Virus record (IMG/VR): IMGVR_UViG_3300044825_002862
Location: 1 to 27,310 of that record
Reading direction: 5' to 3' (one strand)
DNA length: 27,310 nt
Source of the DNA: a virus
The notes below the pieces were generated by a model, which searched no databases, was not told where the DNA came from, and saw only the letters and a program-made list of their open reading frames with translations. This document shows positions 13,005 to 22,140 of the stretch, piece by piece (positions within the stretch are counted from its first letter, which is position 1; every line of letters starts with the position of its first letter). The position numbers were made by a program, and so were the translations under genes.

Positions 13005-14304
13005 AATTTTCTCCAATAAAAGAATTAACAATTTCATCCATGTAATCAATCATTTCATTAGTAATTACTGGAGAACATCCAACAAAAAATACATTATCAA
13101 GAACTTTGCAAGCATTTGGATAGTTTCTGGGATCTTCAAGATGCCTATAGGCAGGATGCATTAAAACATTGCCAGCAAAATAGTTTCTAGTCTGAACTTT
13201 ATGATTTTCAAGATACTTAACTAATTTTGCTTTGTTTTCTTCATAAACAATTGGAACACCAAACCAACTTGTTTCTGCTTCTTGTTTTTCTCCAATTACT
13301 CTAACACCTGGAATTTTTTCAAAAATTAATTGAATACGTGCTTTGTTTTCTCTACGAAGTCTATGAACTTCTTCATATTTTTCTAACTGAACAAGACCAA
13401 TAGATCCTTGAAGATCTGCTGGTTTTAAATTATATCCAATTTGACCAAAGACATATTTGTGATCAACAATTTGATCATATCCTTCCAACCATGTATCAAA
13501 TCTTTTTCCACATACACCACATTCAAGAAGATTTTGTGGACCAACACAATAACAATCACGACCCCACCAAGCAAAAGACCGTGCAATGTCTACAATTTCT
13601 TTAATGTTGGAAGAAACCATTCCACCTTCAATTGTAGAAATATGATGAGCTGGATAAAAAGAGCAAGAAGCAGCAACAGCGTTTTTAGTGAGATATTCTC
13701 CTTTCCATTTACTACCAAGACTATCGCAGTTATCTGCAATCAGTTCAATATTATAACGATGACAAATATCAAGAAGTTTATCATAATCATAAGGATTACC
13801 AAGAACAGGAGAAGAGAATACTGCCCGAGTTCTTGTCGTAATCTTTTCCTTTATTTGATCTAAATCCCAATTCAAATCATCATAACTAATATCAACAAAT
13901 ACTGGTTTCAGATTATTTTGAATAATTGGATTAATTGTTGTAGGGAATCCACAGACACATACAATAATCTCATCACCATCCTGCCAACCAAAATACTTTT
14001 TTAGTGCAGCAATCATCACAAGATTGGCAGAACTACCAGAGTTCACCATTACTGAATATTCAAATCCAAACTTTTTAGAAAATGCTTTTTCAAACTTGTT
14101 AACTTCTCCACCAGAAGGTAGCCATTTACCTGTTAACAAAGTAGTAATTGCGGCAACGACTTCTTTTTCATCCCAATAAGGACCCGAATAAAAAATATTA
14201 CTTTGTCCCTTTACATAATTTGAATTGCATAGATATGGAAAAAGTTTCTCGCCTCCATCCTGGAGACGAGAAATCAATGACGAAACTTCTTGCTCTATTG
14301 ACAT
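12997..14304 (-). CDS. rfbH: RfbH-type NDP-4-keto-6-deoxyhexose 3-dehydrase
   Basis: The family uses pyridoxamine phosphate and a [2Fe-2S] cluster to remove the C3 hydroxyl of a 4-keto-6-deoxy sugar nucleotide, the key step to 3,6-dideoxyhexoses such as abequose or paratose. The 435-residue length matches RfbH/E1. FYPAHHISTIEGG carries His (H220, H221) where ordinary DegT aminotransferases have the PLP-binding Lys, the defining change of the dehydrase. C193 in ADNCDSLG, C250 and C252 in GRDCYC, and C261 or C264 are placed as the iron-sulphur ligands of E1. It overlaps the SDR gene upstream by 10 nt. No reductase partner (RfbI/E3) is encoded in the window, so the phage may borrow a host ferredoxin-type reductase. 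Confidence 0.88.
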   Translation of the reverse strand: MSIEQEVSSLISRLQDGGEKLFPYLCNSNYVKGQSNIFYSGPYWDEKEVVAAITTLLTGKWLPSGGEVNKFEKAFSKKFGFEYSVMVNSGSSANLVMIAALKKYFGWQDGDEIIVCVCGFPTTINPIIQNNLKPVFVDISYDDLNWDLDQIKEKITTRTRAVFSSPVLGNPYDYDKLLDICHRYNIELIADNCDSLGSKWKGEYLTKNAVAASCSFYPAHHISTIEGGMVSSNIKEIVDIARSFAWWGRDCYCVGPQNLLECGVCGKRFDTWLEGYDQIVDHKYVFGQIGYNLKPADLQGSIGLVQLEKYEEVHRLRRENKARIQLIFEKIPGVRVIGEKQEAETSWFGVPIVYEENKAKLVKYLENHKVQTRNYFAGNVLMHPAYRHLEDPRNYPNACKVLDNVFFVGCSPVITNEMIDYMDEIVNSFIGENYA

Positions 14305-15110
14305 AATTCCAGAATAATTTGTTCATTATTAATTTCCTGAGTAAATCCAAGTTTGTTCAACTTAGTCGTGTCCATCCAAAAATCTTTTGCCTGGACAATT
14401 TTATGAAACTCAGGTGCTTCTTTGCTTTTAATATTTGAAGTAGAACCCAAATACTCTTTTGCTTTTTCTATTATACCAGAGATAGGGGTTGGTTGTCCAC
14501 TTCCAATATTATATATTTCATTAAGATTTCCCTTACTACACACCAAGTCAATTGCACGACAAACATCGTCAACATGCATAATATCACGAATTGGTGTGCC
14601 ATTATCATAAATGTAGACATCTTCATTCTTTTTGAGAAGATCTATCATGTAACTTAGAGCATTTTTCTTTGATGAGACTTTGACATCACCATTTCCCATT
14701 ACGTTACAAAGTCTTAGAATTCTATAATTCATTCCATAAGTTCTACAAAAAGAAATCAATAAATCTTCTGCTGCTTTTTTTGTTATAGAATAAAATCCTG
14801 TTGGGCAACAGTGATTTTCTTCTTTTGCTGGAAGTTCTGTTTCACCATAAACAAACCAAGAACTGATAAAATTAAATGTAATTTTACCATCTCTACAATG
14901 ATCTAATACCTCACAAAGAACTTTAAGGTTTGTCTCAACATCTAATGTAATATTTGTATGAACATTATAGTTATCAACGGTAGAAATAAAATAAAGAATG
15001 TCTTGAGTTTGTGATTGTCTATTTTCCCTTTCAATTTTTATGGTTTTATTGGGAAACATTTTACAATAATTACCACCAACAAAACCAGTTCCACCAAAAA
15101 TACTGATCAT
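14295..15110 (-). CDS. NAD(P)-dependent sugar epimerase/reductase (extended SDR)
   Basis: The 271-residue product starts MISIFGGTGFVGGNY, the GxxGxxG nucleotide loop, and has SSWFVYG with the catalytic serine region and YSITK as the YxxxK catalytic pair. RDIMHVDDVCRAI and NIGSGQPTPIS are typical of extended SDR sugar-nucleotide enzymes. It directly precedes and overlaps the RfbH-type gene, so it could be the 4-reductase that finishes a 3,6-dideoxyhexose (the RfbJ or RfbS role), but sequence alone does not separate reductase from epimerase. Confidence 0.85.
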   Translation of the reverse strand: MISIFGGTGFVGGNYCKMFPNKTIKIERENRQSQTQDILYFISTVDNYNVHTNITLDVETNLKVLCEVLDHCRDGKITFNFISSWFVYGETELPAKEENHCCPTGFYSITKKAAEDLLISFCRTYGMNYRILRLCNVMGNGDVKVSSKKNALSYMIDLLKKNEDVYIYDNGTPIRDIMHVDDVCRAIDLVCSKGNLNEIYNIGSGQPTPISGIIEKAKEYLGSTSNIKSKEAPEFHKIVQAKDFWMDTTKLNKLGFTQEINNEQIILELCQ

Positions 15111-15145
15111 ATATTTTATCTCAGTTAATTTAATCTACAATTCAT

Positions 15146-15841
15146 TTAAGATCGACCAAAAAATTTTTTATCAAAATAATTATTTGGTTTTACAGGATGA
15201 TCTTGATGGTCAATATAATCAATTCCAGCAAAATATCCTTCTTGTGCAAATATCATTCCAAATATTCTTTCCCAAGCGTTATCTTGAGTTTTATGTTCAA
15301 CGTGTATATTAGATAATACTCCACTATTAATTATTGTTTTTGCCAAATCAGATTTAATAATAAAATGATGAAATGGAACAAGACTTCCAAATTCTAATGT
15401 ATTATACTTAGTATTTTTAAAAATTTCATCTGCATATGAAACAATATCATAATTTACAATACCAATAGAACTTGTACCCCAAACTCTTGTAAGATCTACA
15501 TTAATTCCTCCATTAAAAAAAGAATGAAATTGATAATCAGTGTCAATAAATTCAGACAAATTTGATTTTAAACTAGTATTGTCATGAATTAGACAATAAA
15601 ATTTTTGATTGGGATATTTTAAAACAACTTTAGCAAATGCTCCTGGAGGATAATCTTTATTTTTCTGATCAAAAACAATCACATTAGGTTTTTTTTCAAT
15701 CTCTATTAAGTATGAATCGTCTTCGGAAAAAGAATCTACAACAACAATACTATCATTTGGTCTGTATTTGTAGATTGAATCTAATGTTTCATTTAGAGTA
15801 TTAAAAATTTCTTTATTGAATTTACAAGGAATTATAAACAT
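15146..15841 (-). CDS. Putative glycosyltransferase-like protein
   Basis: The 231-residue product begins MFIIPCKFNKEIFNTLNETL, then DSIVVVDSFSEDDSYL, which looks like the first strands of a GT-A fold with an aspartate at the nucleotide position. YCLIHDNTSL could be a degenerate DxD site. Later FHHFIIKSDLAKTII and TQDNAWERIFGMIF recall acceptor regions of hypothetical glycan-locus proteins. It abuts the nucleoside phosphorylase gene with no gap. A glycosyltransferase role is likely from context, but no family is certain. Confidence 0.5.
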   Translation of the reverse strand: MFIIPCKFNKEIFNTLNETLDSIYKYRPNDSIVVVDSFSEDDSYLIEIEKKPNVIVFDQKNKDYPPGAFAKVVLKYPNQKFYCLIHDNTSLKSNLSEFIDTDYQFHSFFNGGINVDLTRVWGTSSIGIVNYDIVSYADEIFKNTKYNTLEFGSLVPFHHFIIKSDLAKTIINSGVLSNIHVEHKTQDNAWERIFGMIFAQEGYFAGIDYIDHQDHPVKPNNYFDKKFFGRS

Positions 15842-16531
15842 TTATCTAATACTTTCAAGTACAAATTCTATCATACTATTTAAACCTACTTCTCTTTCCT
15901 TACTAGTCATTTCCATACCACCTAAAACATGATCAGATACTGTATTAACAGATAGAGATTTTTTTCCATACTTCATAGACAAAGTATATAATAAATTTGT
16001 TTCCATATCAACTGCTAAAGTTCCAAAATTAATGAATGGTTTAAACCATTCTTTATCATTTTGATAGAAATAATCATTAGAAACCATTGAACCAACATAA
16101 GAATCTGGGCATACTTTTAAAAATTTTTTCAATAACGAATAATCACAGCATGGAGAAAATGTAAATCCAGGAATAATATTTTTTGACATTGCACTATCAG
16201 TAGATGATGTCAAAGCAACAACAATATCTCCAACTTTTATATTTGGAGATATTCCTCCACAACTACCAACTCTAATAATATTTTCTACGTCATAAAAATT
16301 AAAAAGTTCATGTACATATATACCTAAACTTGGTTGACCCATACCACTAGATTGTACAGAAACTTCTTTACCTTTATAAAATCCACTGTACCCAAAACAA
16401 TTTCTAACTGTATTAACTTGTTTTACATTCGTTAAAAAATTTTCAGCAATGTACTTAGATCTCAATGGATCACCTGGCATTAATACTGTTGAATAATAAT
16501 CGCCAAAACTTGCTTCAATATGTGGTGTCAT
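15842..16531 (-). CDS. deoD: Purine nucleoside phosphorylase, DeoD type
   Basis: It splits purine (deoxy)nucleosides with phosphate into base and (deoxy)ribose 1-phosphate. The 229-residue product follows E. coli DeoD closely: MTPHIEA with H4, LMPGDPLRSKYIAE with G20 and R24, R43, IIRVGSCGG with R87 and S90, DMETN with M176 and E177, and VSDH with the catalytic D200. Phosphate-, ribose- and base-binding residues are all present, so it should be active, normally as a hexamer. It lies inside the glycan cluster and overlaps the HAD phosphatase gene by 17 nt. Such a gene is unexpected among glycan genes. It could serve nucleotide salvage, or supply pentose 1-phosphate to the nucleotidyltransferase two genes upstream; the latter is speculation. 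Confidence 0.95.
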   Translation of the reverse strand: MTPHIEASFGDYYSTVLMPGDPLRSKYIAENFLTNVKQVNTVRNCFGYSGFYKGKEVSVQSSGMGQPSLGIYVHELFNFYDVENIIRVGSCGGISPNIKVGDIVVALTSSTDSAMSKNIIPGFTFSPCCDYSLLKKFLKVCPDSYVGSMVSNDYFYQNDKEWFKPFINFGTLAVDMETNLLYTLSMKYGKKSLSVNTVSDHVLGGMEMTSKEREVGLNSMIEFVLESIR

Positions 16532-17105
16532 TTGTTACCAACTGATAAAATTCTTTCCAATTTTTAACTCTTAATCCTTGCCAATCTTTATTATATTCAT
16601 GATCCATAATTACACTTTTTAATCCCAAGTTTTCACCAGATTTTGCATGATTTACAGAATCTTCTATCCAATAATATTTTTTTCCTTGATATCTATAAGA
16701 CAAATAATCTTCCTTTCCTTTAGTATAATCTAAACTACAATCAATGAAATCAAAAACATCTCCAAATAAATGTTTTAAATTTTTCTCTCTTAGTTTTTGA
16801 GAAAACTTATCTTTATCTAAACAACTAATTACCTCAAATGTGTATCCACAATTAAATAATTTAGTGACATATTCGACAGAATCTTTAAACGCTGGAATAA
16901 ACCCAACACAACCAGATTGATTAAATTTTTTTATTAAATTATTCGATTCATCATCGGATATACCATATCTAATTGATTGACTATAACATTTGTCAGTATT
17001 TGGAACTTTTTTGTAACCATTTTCTAACATCCATACATCAAATGCATATGCCCAATCAAGAAGAACTCCATCACAATCAGCAATTATTTTTTTTTGTAAA
17101 TTCAT
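16515..17105 (-). CDS. HAD-superfamily phosphatase
   Basis: The 196-residue product begins KKIIADCDGVLLDW, with the DxD nucleophile and acid pair of HAD motif I (near residues 10 and 12). VISCL follows as motif II, and YYWIEDSVNHAKSG as the acidic motif IV. A helical cap lies between motifs I and II. HAD enzymes of this size include 5'-nucleotidases and sugar-phosphate phosphatases; the substrate cannot be read from the sequence. It overlaps the nucleotidyltransferase gene by 29 nt and the phosphorylase gene by 17 nt, forming a coupled trio. A nucleotidase making nucleosides for the phosphorylase is an attractive but unproven reading. Confidence 0.8.
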   Translation of the reverse strand: MNLQKKIIADCDGVLLDWAYAFDVWMLENGYKKVPNTDKCYSQSIRYGISDDESNNLIKKFNQSGCVGFIPAFKDSVEYVTKLFNCGYTFEVISCLDKDKFSQKLREKNLKHLFGDVFDFIDCSLDYTKGKEDYLSYRYQGKKYYWIEDSVNHAKSGENLGLKSVIMDHEYNKDWQGLRVKNWKEFYQLVTNDTTY

Positions 17106-17808
17106 ATATTTTTTCCCATGTTCCTAAGTCAACATACTCATCAACTTCAATTGCTTTAGATTTGTAAATTGGAGTATTTTCAATTTCTCCAACCAAAAAC
17201 CTGTGATTTAAAGTAGACTTTTCCATAAATTCTATACAAGTATCAAATACTCTTTTTCTAAAAGCAAAAGAACACCAAAAAGAATTAAATTTATTTAAAT
17301 TTTCTTGCGGTTTATCTTCATAATCAAGAACCAAATTATCATCAGAAACAACTAAAGATCCTTTTGTTTTCAACATATTTGGATCACTTTCTTTTTTATA
17401 AAAGAATGCAAATCCAGTTTCATTTAAACTATCATTAACAATTTCAAGAATGTCACCTTTGTCTTTTAATTTCAAATATGTGTCTGGAAGTAGTATTAGA
17501 TTTTTTTCTCCAAACAAATGCTTTGCACTCTTAATAGATCCAGTATATTCCTTTTCCAATGGATTGAAAAAAGTAAAAGAAATATTGTATCTAGATTTAT
17601 ATTTACTTAAGTATTTTATAATTTCTAGTTTATTTTCACTTATTGTAATAATAAAATCAACATCTTTTCTTCCATAATTTGAAAATAAATCAAAAGAATA
17701 ATCAATTAAAGATTTATTTTTTTCTATTGAATGTATTTCTTTTGGATATGGTAAAGAAAGGCGCGTTCCTTCCCCAGCACAAGGCATTATTACTGTTAAT
17801 TTAGACAT
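17077..17808 (-). CDS. Sugar-1-phosphate nucleotidyltransferase
   Basis: The 243-residue product starts LTVIMPCAGEGTRLSLPYPK, a variant of the GxGTRxxxxxPK nucleotide-binding signature of NTP_transferase enzymes, which make NDP-sugars from sugar 1-phosphate and NTP. LILLPDTYLKL carries the metal-binding aspartate, and DEYVDLGTWEKIYEF resembles the closing region of glucose-1-phosphate thymidylyl- or cytidylyltransferases. It lacks an extra C-terminal beta-helix domain. It could make CDP- or dTDP-glucose for the RfbH and RmlB steps, or use another sugar phosphate. It overlaps genes on both sides. Confidence 0.85.
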   Translation of the reverse strand: MSKLTVIMPCAGEGTRLSLPYPKEIHSIEKNKSLIDYSFDLFSNYGRKDVDFIITISENKLEIIKYLSKYKSRYNISFTFFNPLEKEYTGSIKSAKHLFGEKNLILLPDTYLKLKDKGDILEIVNDSLNETGFAFFYKKESDPNMLKTKGSLVVSDDNLVLDYEDKPQENLNKFNSFWCSFAFRKRVFDTCIEFMEKSTLNHRFLVGEIENTPIYKSKAIEVDEYVDLGTWEKIYEFTKKNNC

Positions 17809-18781
17809 TTTTCATTACTTTTTTATAAAATTCTCTTGTTTCTTTATACATTTGATATTCTTTTTTACATTCTGTTCCTGTCATCAAGTCACCTTCACGA
17901 TCCAACCAATACCAATCATCAACAATTGAATCATCAGGTCTCCACCATCCATCAGAAACTTTCCAATCAAACCAATATTTTGGAGCAATTACATCACATT
18001 CCTTATTTGTCCAGACAGGCCAAAAAGCAAATGTAGAAGAAGAAATAATTACGTTTTTAGCAGTATTTAAAATTGAGTAATCAATACCAACAGGTCCACC
18101 TGGATAAGTATACCACCCAATACTACCTTGATAGGGATCTTTCTCTTCCATTATAGCAGATCCAACAACTTCACCATAAGGAATAAACTTACTTGCATTA
18201 GGTGCATCATCAGTGACAATTACAAACTTCATATTTGGATTTTTATCCAACATATGCTTTACTGCCATTTCATAATATTGTGGGGGAAGATATGATGCTC
18301 CTGTCAAATAATCACCACCACGAAATTGAACAACACAAATATCATCTGAAGAATAATCAAAAATTTTGTTGTCATATTCTAACCATTTGATAATATCATC
18401 TCTTCGATCATTAATGTAGGACATTTTTTGAAAACATCCCTCAACTTTTGTATTATCTTTAAGATCATTCCAAAGATATTCATCAAAAATAGCAGCATCA
18501 CATCCTCCCATATGAATTGGGTACGGATCAATGCGTTCCTTATAATAATAAGCAATACCTTCAGGAAGTTCAATAGGAGGACCACCTTCAGGACCATAAC
18601 CACCAATAACTGGTTTTCCCATATCAAAGTTAGTCATAAAAGCACATCCTTTAAATGGGGTTGTTGGTTTTTTCTGTATCCCCCATTCATATCCTTTTTT
18701 TTCTGCAATGATTTTGGGAACAACAATCATCCAAAGTTGATTACCAAGACCAGATCCATCATAAATTTCAGAAACAATCAT
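17801..18781 (-). CDS. Divergent GT11-like glycosyltransferase
   Basis: The 326-residue product shows GSGLGNQLWMIVV at the N-terminus, VVQFRGGDYL in place of HxRRxD, and NVIISSSTFAFWPVW near the C-terminus, the three landmarks of GT11 in altered form. It has long insertions rich in Pro, Gly and Trp. The donor may be GDP-fucose or a different GDP-sugar; GDP-mannose 3,5-epimerase products are one option. It overlaps the next gene by 8 nt and the previous one by 4 nt. Confidence 0.75.
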   Translation of the reverse strand: MIVSEIYDGSGLGNQLWMIVVPKIIAEKKGYEWGIQKKPTTPFKGCAFMTNFDMGKPVIGGYGPEGGPPIELPEGIAYYYKERIDPYPIHMGGCDAAIFDEYLWNDLKDNTKVEGCFQKMSYINDRRDDIIKWLEYDNKIFDYSSDDICVVQFRGGDYLTGASYLPPQYYEMAVKHMLDKNPNMKFVIVTDDAPNASKFIPYGEVVGSAIMEEKDPYQGSIGWYTYPGGPVGIDYSILNTAKNVIISSSTFAFWPVWTNKECDVIAPKYWFDWKVSDGWWRPDDSIVDDWYWLDREGDLMTGTECKKEYQMYKETREFYKKVMKNV

Positions 18782-19719
18782 TTAATTAATTCTTTATGTG
18801 TATTTACAATATTACTATAAAAATTCAACAAAGTCAAATTATCCATATTCATAATTTTTGCAGTTTTATACAAAAAATCATTTTCTTTTAAAAGTTCTTC
18901 AGTAACATCTTCATATCTATCTACAAAAAGAACTGGATAATCTTTATAAAGTTCTTGTAAGTAGGGATGTTTTTTCATTACAGGAACTCTTCTAAGATAT
19001 AAAACTTCCCAATTTCTATGACAATCTATAGCATTACCAATTGGACATAATACAAATTTAAAGTTTTTAATAGTTCTTAGGAATTGATGATATTGAACTC
19101 GATCTCTGTCAACCAAAGACCAACTTTCATTATCAAATAATTCATTGATTCCACTTCTTTCTTTTGGATTAGTTTCTATATTATGATTTACATACAACAA
19201 ATTTTTTGGAAAAATATTTTCACACATTACATGTTTAAGTATATCACATTTGTTATCATTTGGATGCATTTTTCTCTGTATTCCATAAGGAGCAGGAATT
19301 ACTTTATGATTCCAAAAAATAGAGTTTACTGCAGAGATACAAAGAATATTATCAGGAATAAGATTTTCAATAGACTCGTCAATTGGAGTATCTTCAAGAT
19401 TTGTAAAAATTATAAAATTCATTTCTCTAAAGTTAGAACATAACTCTAATAAGTCATTTCTATCCATTAAAGATTGAACATATTTTTTGTCCTCTTTTTT
19501 TATACTTTTTATTTCTCTATTATAAAGTCTAATATTATCAATAAAAAGAGTCATATAATTTCGACTTTTCTTTATTTGATGTATCTTATCGATAAATTCG
19601 GTATTTTGTAAATTTGCTTCCTTCATAAAGGAAGTAAAAATATTACTCCATTGTCCAGACTGATCACCAAAAGAATAATCACATAACTTTGAAAGTGCCA
19701 CTCCTTCTATCAATTCCAT
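18778..19719 (-). CDS. Exostosin-like glycosyltransferase
   Basis: The 313-residue product has an unrecognised N-terminal half. The C-terminal region FVLCPIGNAIDCHRNWEVLY, then RVPVMKKHPYLQEL and YPVLFVDRYEDVT, matches the GT-B donor-binding half of exostosin-type and related enzymes (CPxGxxxDxHRxWE...G.IPV). Donor and acceptor are unknown. The gene overlaps the GT17 gene upstream by 10 nt. No membrane anchor is visible, so it is likely cytoplasmic. Confidence 0.75.
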   Translation of the reverse strand: MELIEGVALSKLCDYSFGDQSGQWSNIFTSFMKEANLQNTEFIDKIHQIKKSRNYMTLFIDNIRLYNREIKSIKKEDKKYVQSLMDRNDLLELCSNFREMNFIIFTNLEDTPIDESIENLIPDNILCISAVNSIFWNHKVIPAPYGIQRKMHPNDNKCDILKHVMCENIFPKNLLYVNHNIETNPKERSGINELFDNESWSLVDRDRVQYHQFLRTIKNFKFVLCPIGNAIDCHRNWEVLYLRRVPVMKKHPYLQELYKDYPVLFVDRYEDVTEELLKENDFLYKTAKIMNMDNLTLLNFYSNIVNTHKELIK

Positions 19720-20558
19720 GGTCTAATAAATTTAGAATATTTCTCAGTATTTTTAATTATATACTCTGGAAAACTGTCATCAATAGGAACAGTGGTTGGA
19801 TTATATAACCACTTCCTGTCATATATATCTTCACCATTTTTTATTTTTTCTTCTACTGAATTCCTATAAACTAGAAGATTATTTTCTTGGTGCTCATATG
19901 CATTCATTTTTTCACGAATTAAATCAGCATCTCCAAAAAAACTCCAGTGCCATGCTGAATTTTCAATATGCCAAGAATCTTGATGCGATTGTCTTAGTTT
20001 ATCCACACTCATAGATTTTAACATTTTCATAGTAGACACCCTTGTACTCATCCATCCAGGTTCGCATAAAAGATTTAAATAATAATAATAGACAGGTCCT
20101 TTTAAAACATAATGATTTTCAGGATCAAACCATTCATCGATAATCTCTATTGCTTTTGGATTTGCTATTTCATCAGCATCACTAGTTAAAATAATATCTT
20201 CATCTTTTGCAACATCCAACAAAGCATAAATTGCACTATCTTTATGAAAACACGCACGTTGATAAGGAAGAGGAGCTTTGTAAATATCATTTTCAATCAT
20301 ACTTCTATGATAAGGAACACCCTCCCAATATTTTTCAAGAGTTTCATTATCATCTACAGTTACATGATGAATTATTTTATGTTCCCATTTTTCAAATCTT
20401 TTTCTATTTTCATAATAATATAGAGGTTTTTCCTTTCCTGTAAAGGTTATATTTGCCTCATTAATTACAAAATAATCAACAACATCATTTAAGATGTTGA
20501 ATCTGATCTCAAGCAAATCTAGTTCATTAAAAAATGTGATTGTGTCAAAAATTTTCAT
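19710..20558 (-). CDS. Glycosyltransferase family 17-like protein
   Basis: The 282-residue product starts MKIFDTITFFNELDLLEIRF and continues VVDYFVINEANITFTGKEKP, the typical GT17 N-terminus. ILTSDADEIANPK supplies the DxDE metal site, and NSAWHWSFFGDADLIREKM matches the conserved later region. GT17 is named for animal beta-1,4-N-acetylglucosaminyltransferase III; microbial and viral members are common, with unknown acceptors. N-acetylglucosamine transfer is therefore only the default assumption. Confidence 0.88.
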   Translation of the reverse strand: MKIFDTITFFNELDLLEIRFNILNDVVDYFVINEANITFTGKEKPLYYYENRKRFEKWEHKIIHHVTVDDNETLEKYWEGVPYHRSMIENDIYKAPLPYQRACFHKDSAIYALLDVAKDEDIILTSDADEIANPKAIEIIDEWFDPENHYVLKGPVYYYYLNLLCEPGWMSTRVSTMKMLKSMSVDKLRQSHQDSWHIENSAWHWSFFGDADLIREKMNAYEHQENNLLVYRNSVEEKIKNGEDIYDRKWLYNPTTVPIDDSFPEYIIKNTEKYSKFIRPWN

Positions 20559-21355
20559 AATTCGTAATTAAGAATAAAGTCTCTTTGCTTTTTAGTATTC
20601 TTCCATTCACCGATTTTGATATAATTATCAAGTTCCATTACATTAACGTTAACGTTTTCATCAATTATCATGTTGTAGTTTAAATGTTCTGTTAATAATA
20701 GATCTGTACAATAAAAATTTTTTAAATTTTTATTACATAATGCTGCAGCAATACAAAAAGTTCCAACTCCAGATGATGCAAGATTTTTTGCGGAAGTTAA
20801 TGTTGCAAAGTCTTCTGCCAAACTTTTTGATTGAATTACTACCTTGTCAATTTTTTTGAGTTTTTCAACTATCGGATTGTAAGAATCTTGTTCGGTAACT
20901 ACTATCACTTTATCAAACATATCCACTAAAGTCAAATAATAACTCAAAGGATTTGGTACATAATTTACATTTGGAACATTCAATGATGATTCTTCATAAA
21001 TTACTTCAAAAAGATCTCCGCTTCTAATATGAATAACGATAGTATCATCATCTATAGAATTAACTTCAGGAATTTTTAACTTAGGAGTTATATATTCTAA
21101 AGCGACTTTTCTTATGTTATTATAAAGATAATTAATATTAATATCAAAATCTTTATTTTCAGTATCATAATAAAAAAATCTACTAGATCTAAGTGTAGAT
21201 TTGTTCTCATTATCAATATAAATTTGTTCTATCATTTCATGAGGAGGACTAAAAAATCCACACCCATTTACTTTAGAAAATATAATTCCATTACAAATTT
21301 GTTGTATATTATTTCCTAGTCTACCATACCAGTGTGAAATTGTATTTAAATACAT
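20555..21355 (-). CDS. GT11/fucosyltransferase-like protein (divergent)
   Basis: The 266-residue product has HWYGRLGNNIQQICNGI at the N-terminus, IVIHIRSGDLFE (HxRxGD) in the middle, and SAKNLASSGVGTFCIAAAL in the C-terminal half. These parallel the GT11 landmarks, with the last motif altered. It is probably a GDP-sugar-dependent glycosyltransferase and is the fourth gene of this broad group in the cluster. It overlaps the methyltransferase gene upstream by 10 nt and the GT17 gene by 4 nt. Confidence 0.68.
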   Translation of the reverse strand: MYLNTISHWYGRLGNNIQQICNGIIFSKVNGCGFFSPPHEMIEQIYIDNENKSTLRSSRFFYYDTENKDFDININYLYNNIRKVALEYITPKLKIPEVNSIDDDTIVIHIRSGDLFEVIYEESSLNVPNVNYVPNPLSYYLTLVDMFDKVIVVTEQDSYNPIVEKLKKIDKVVIQSKSLAEDFATLTSAKNLASSGVGTFCIAAALCNKNLKNFYCTDLLLTEHLNYNMIIDENVNVNVMELDNYIKIGEWKNTKKQRDFILNYEL

Positions 21356-22128
21356 ATTTTTTTACCATAAACAACTTTATTGCAAGTTTCCATAGACTCA
21401 CTTTCAAATTCACAATAATAATCAATATTAAATTTACTTGAAAAAAGTTCTAAGAATTCATCAAACTGAAGATTGTTTTTTGAAATTGGATTAAAAGTTA
21501 TATAAAAATTATCAGTCTTACATATTACTTTTTCATAATATTCAATTTGGAGATCTTTAGATAATTCTGAAAAAGCATAATTGCTAATTAAAAGATCTAT
21601 ATTGTCTATTTCTTCTAATTGATCTAATGTAAATGCTTGAACTTTATCCCTAATTTTAGGAAATTTTGAAATATATTTTTCAATTAATCTATTTACTTCT
21701 AAAAGATCGAACATTACATAATTATCATAATCAATTACAGAACTAATAACTTTACACAATCCACCATACCCACCACCGATTTCTACAATATTTTTGATTT
21801 CAATATCTTTAAAATAATTTAGAATATCATAAGAATTTTTAATATATCTAATTGTTGTTGGTGAAAGTTTTCCTAATTCCCCATATTCAAATAGATCAGG
21901 TTGTCCATAAAAATCATTTTCTTTAAATTCATCTATTTTCAATAATACATTTTCAATTGGACACTTTAGTTTTTCAATATATTCTAAACCAGTTTCATAA
22001 GAAACATGCTCCAAAATTTGCCTATATGCAGGTTCTTGCTTAAATCTAGAAAAAACTCTCTCATCTTTTGATGCGTGATTACATAATGAAAGATAAGATT
22101 GTATATCATTTAAAATTTCCCAACTCAT
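21346..22128 (-). CDS. Putative sugar O-methyltransferase
   Basis: The 260-residue product contains NIVEIGGGYGGLCKVISSV, a glycine-rich S-adenosylmethionine motif I, then YVMFDLLEVNRLIEKY with the acidic ribose-binding residue and NIDLLISNYAFSEL as a later motif. The pattern matches putative sugar O-methyltransferases found in glycan loci. The N-terminal 90 residues are helical and not recognised. It would cap or modify sugars with a methyl group. Target unknown. Confidence 0.75.
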   Translation of the reverse strand: MSWEILNDIQSYLSLCNHASKDERVFSRFKQEPAYRQILEHVSYETGLEYIEKLKCPIENVLLKIDEFKENDFYGQPDLFEYGELGKLSPTTIRYIKNSYDILNYFKDIEIKNIVEIGGGYGGLCKVISSVIDYDNYVMFDLLEVNRLIEKYISKFPKIRDKVQAFTLDQLEEIDNIDLLISNYAFSELSKDLQIEYYEKVICKTDNFYITFNPISKNNLQFDEFLELFSSKFNIDYYCEFESESMETCNKVVYGKKICI

Positions 22129-22140
22129 TTAAATATCCCT

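Noticed and set aside
13441-13863. A 140-codon open frame on the plus strand opposite the 3-dehydrase gene
   Set aside because: Its composition (Ile, Thr, Asn and Ser rich) is that of an antisense shadow, it has no ribosome site, and it lies wholly over a gene with clear catalytic motifs.
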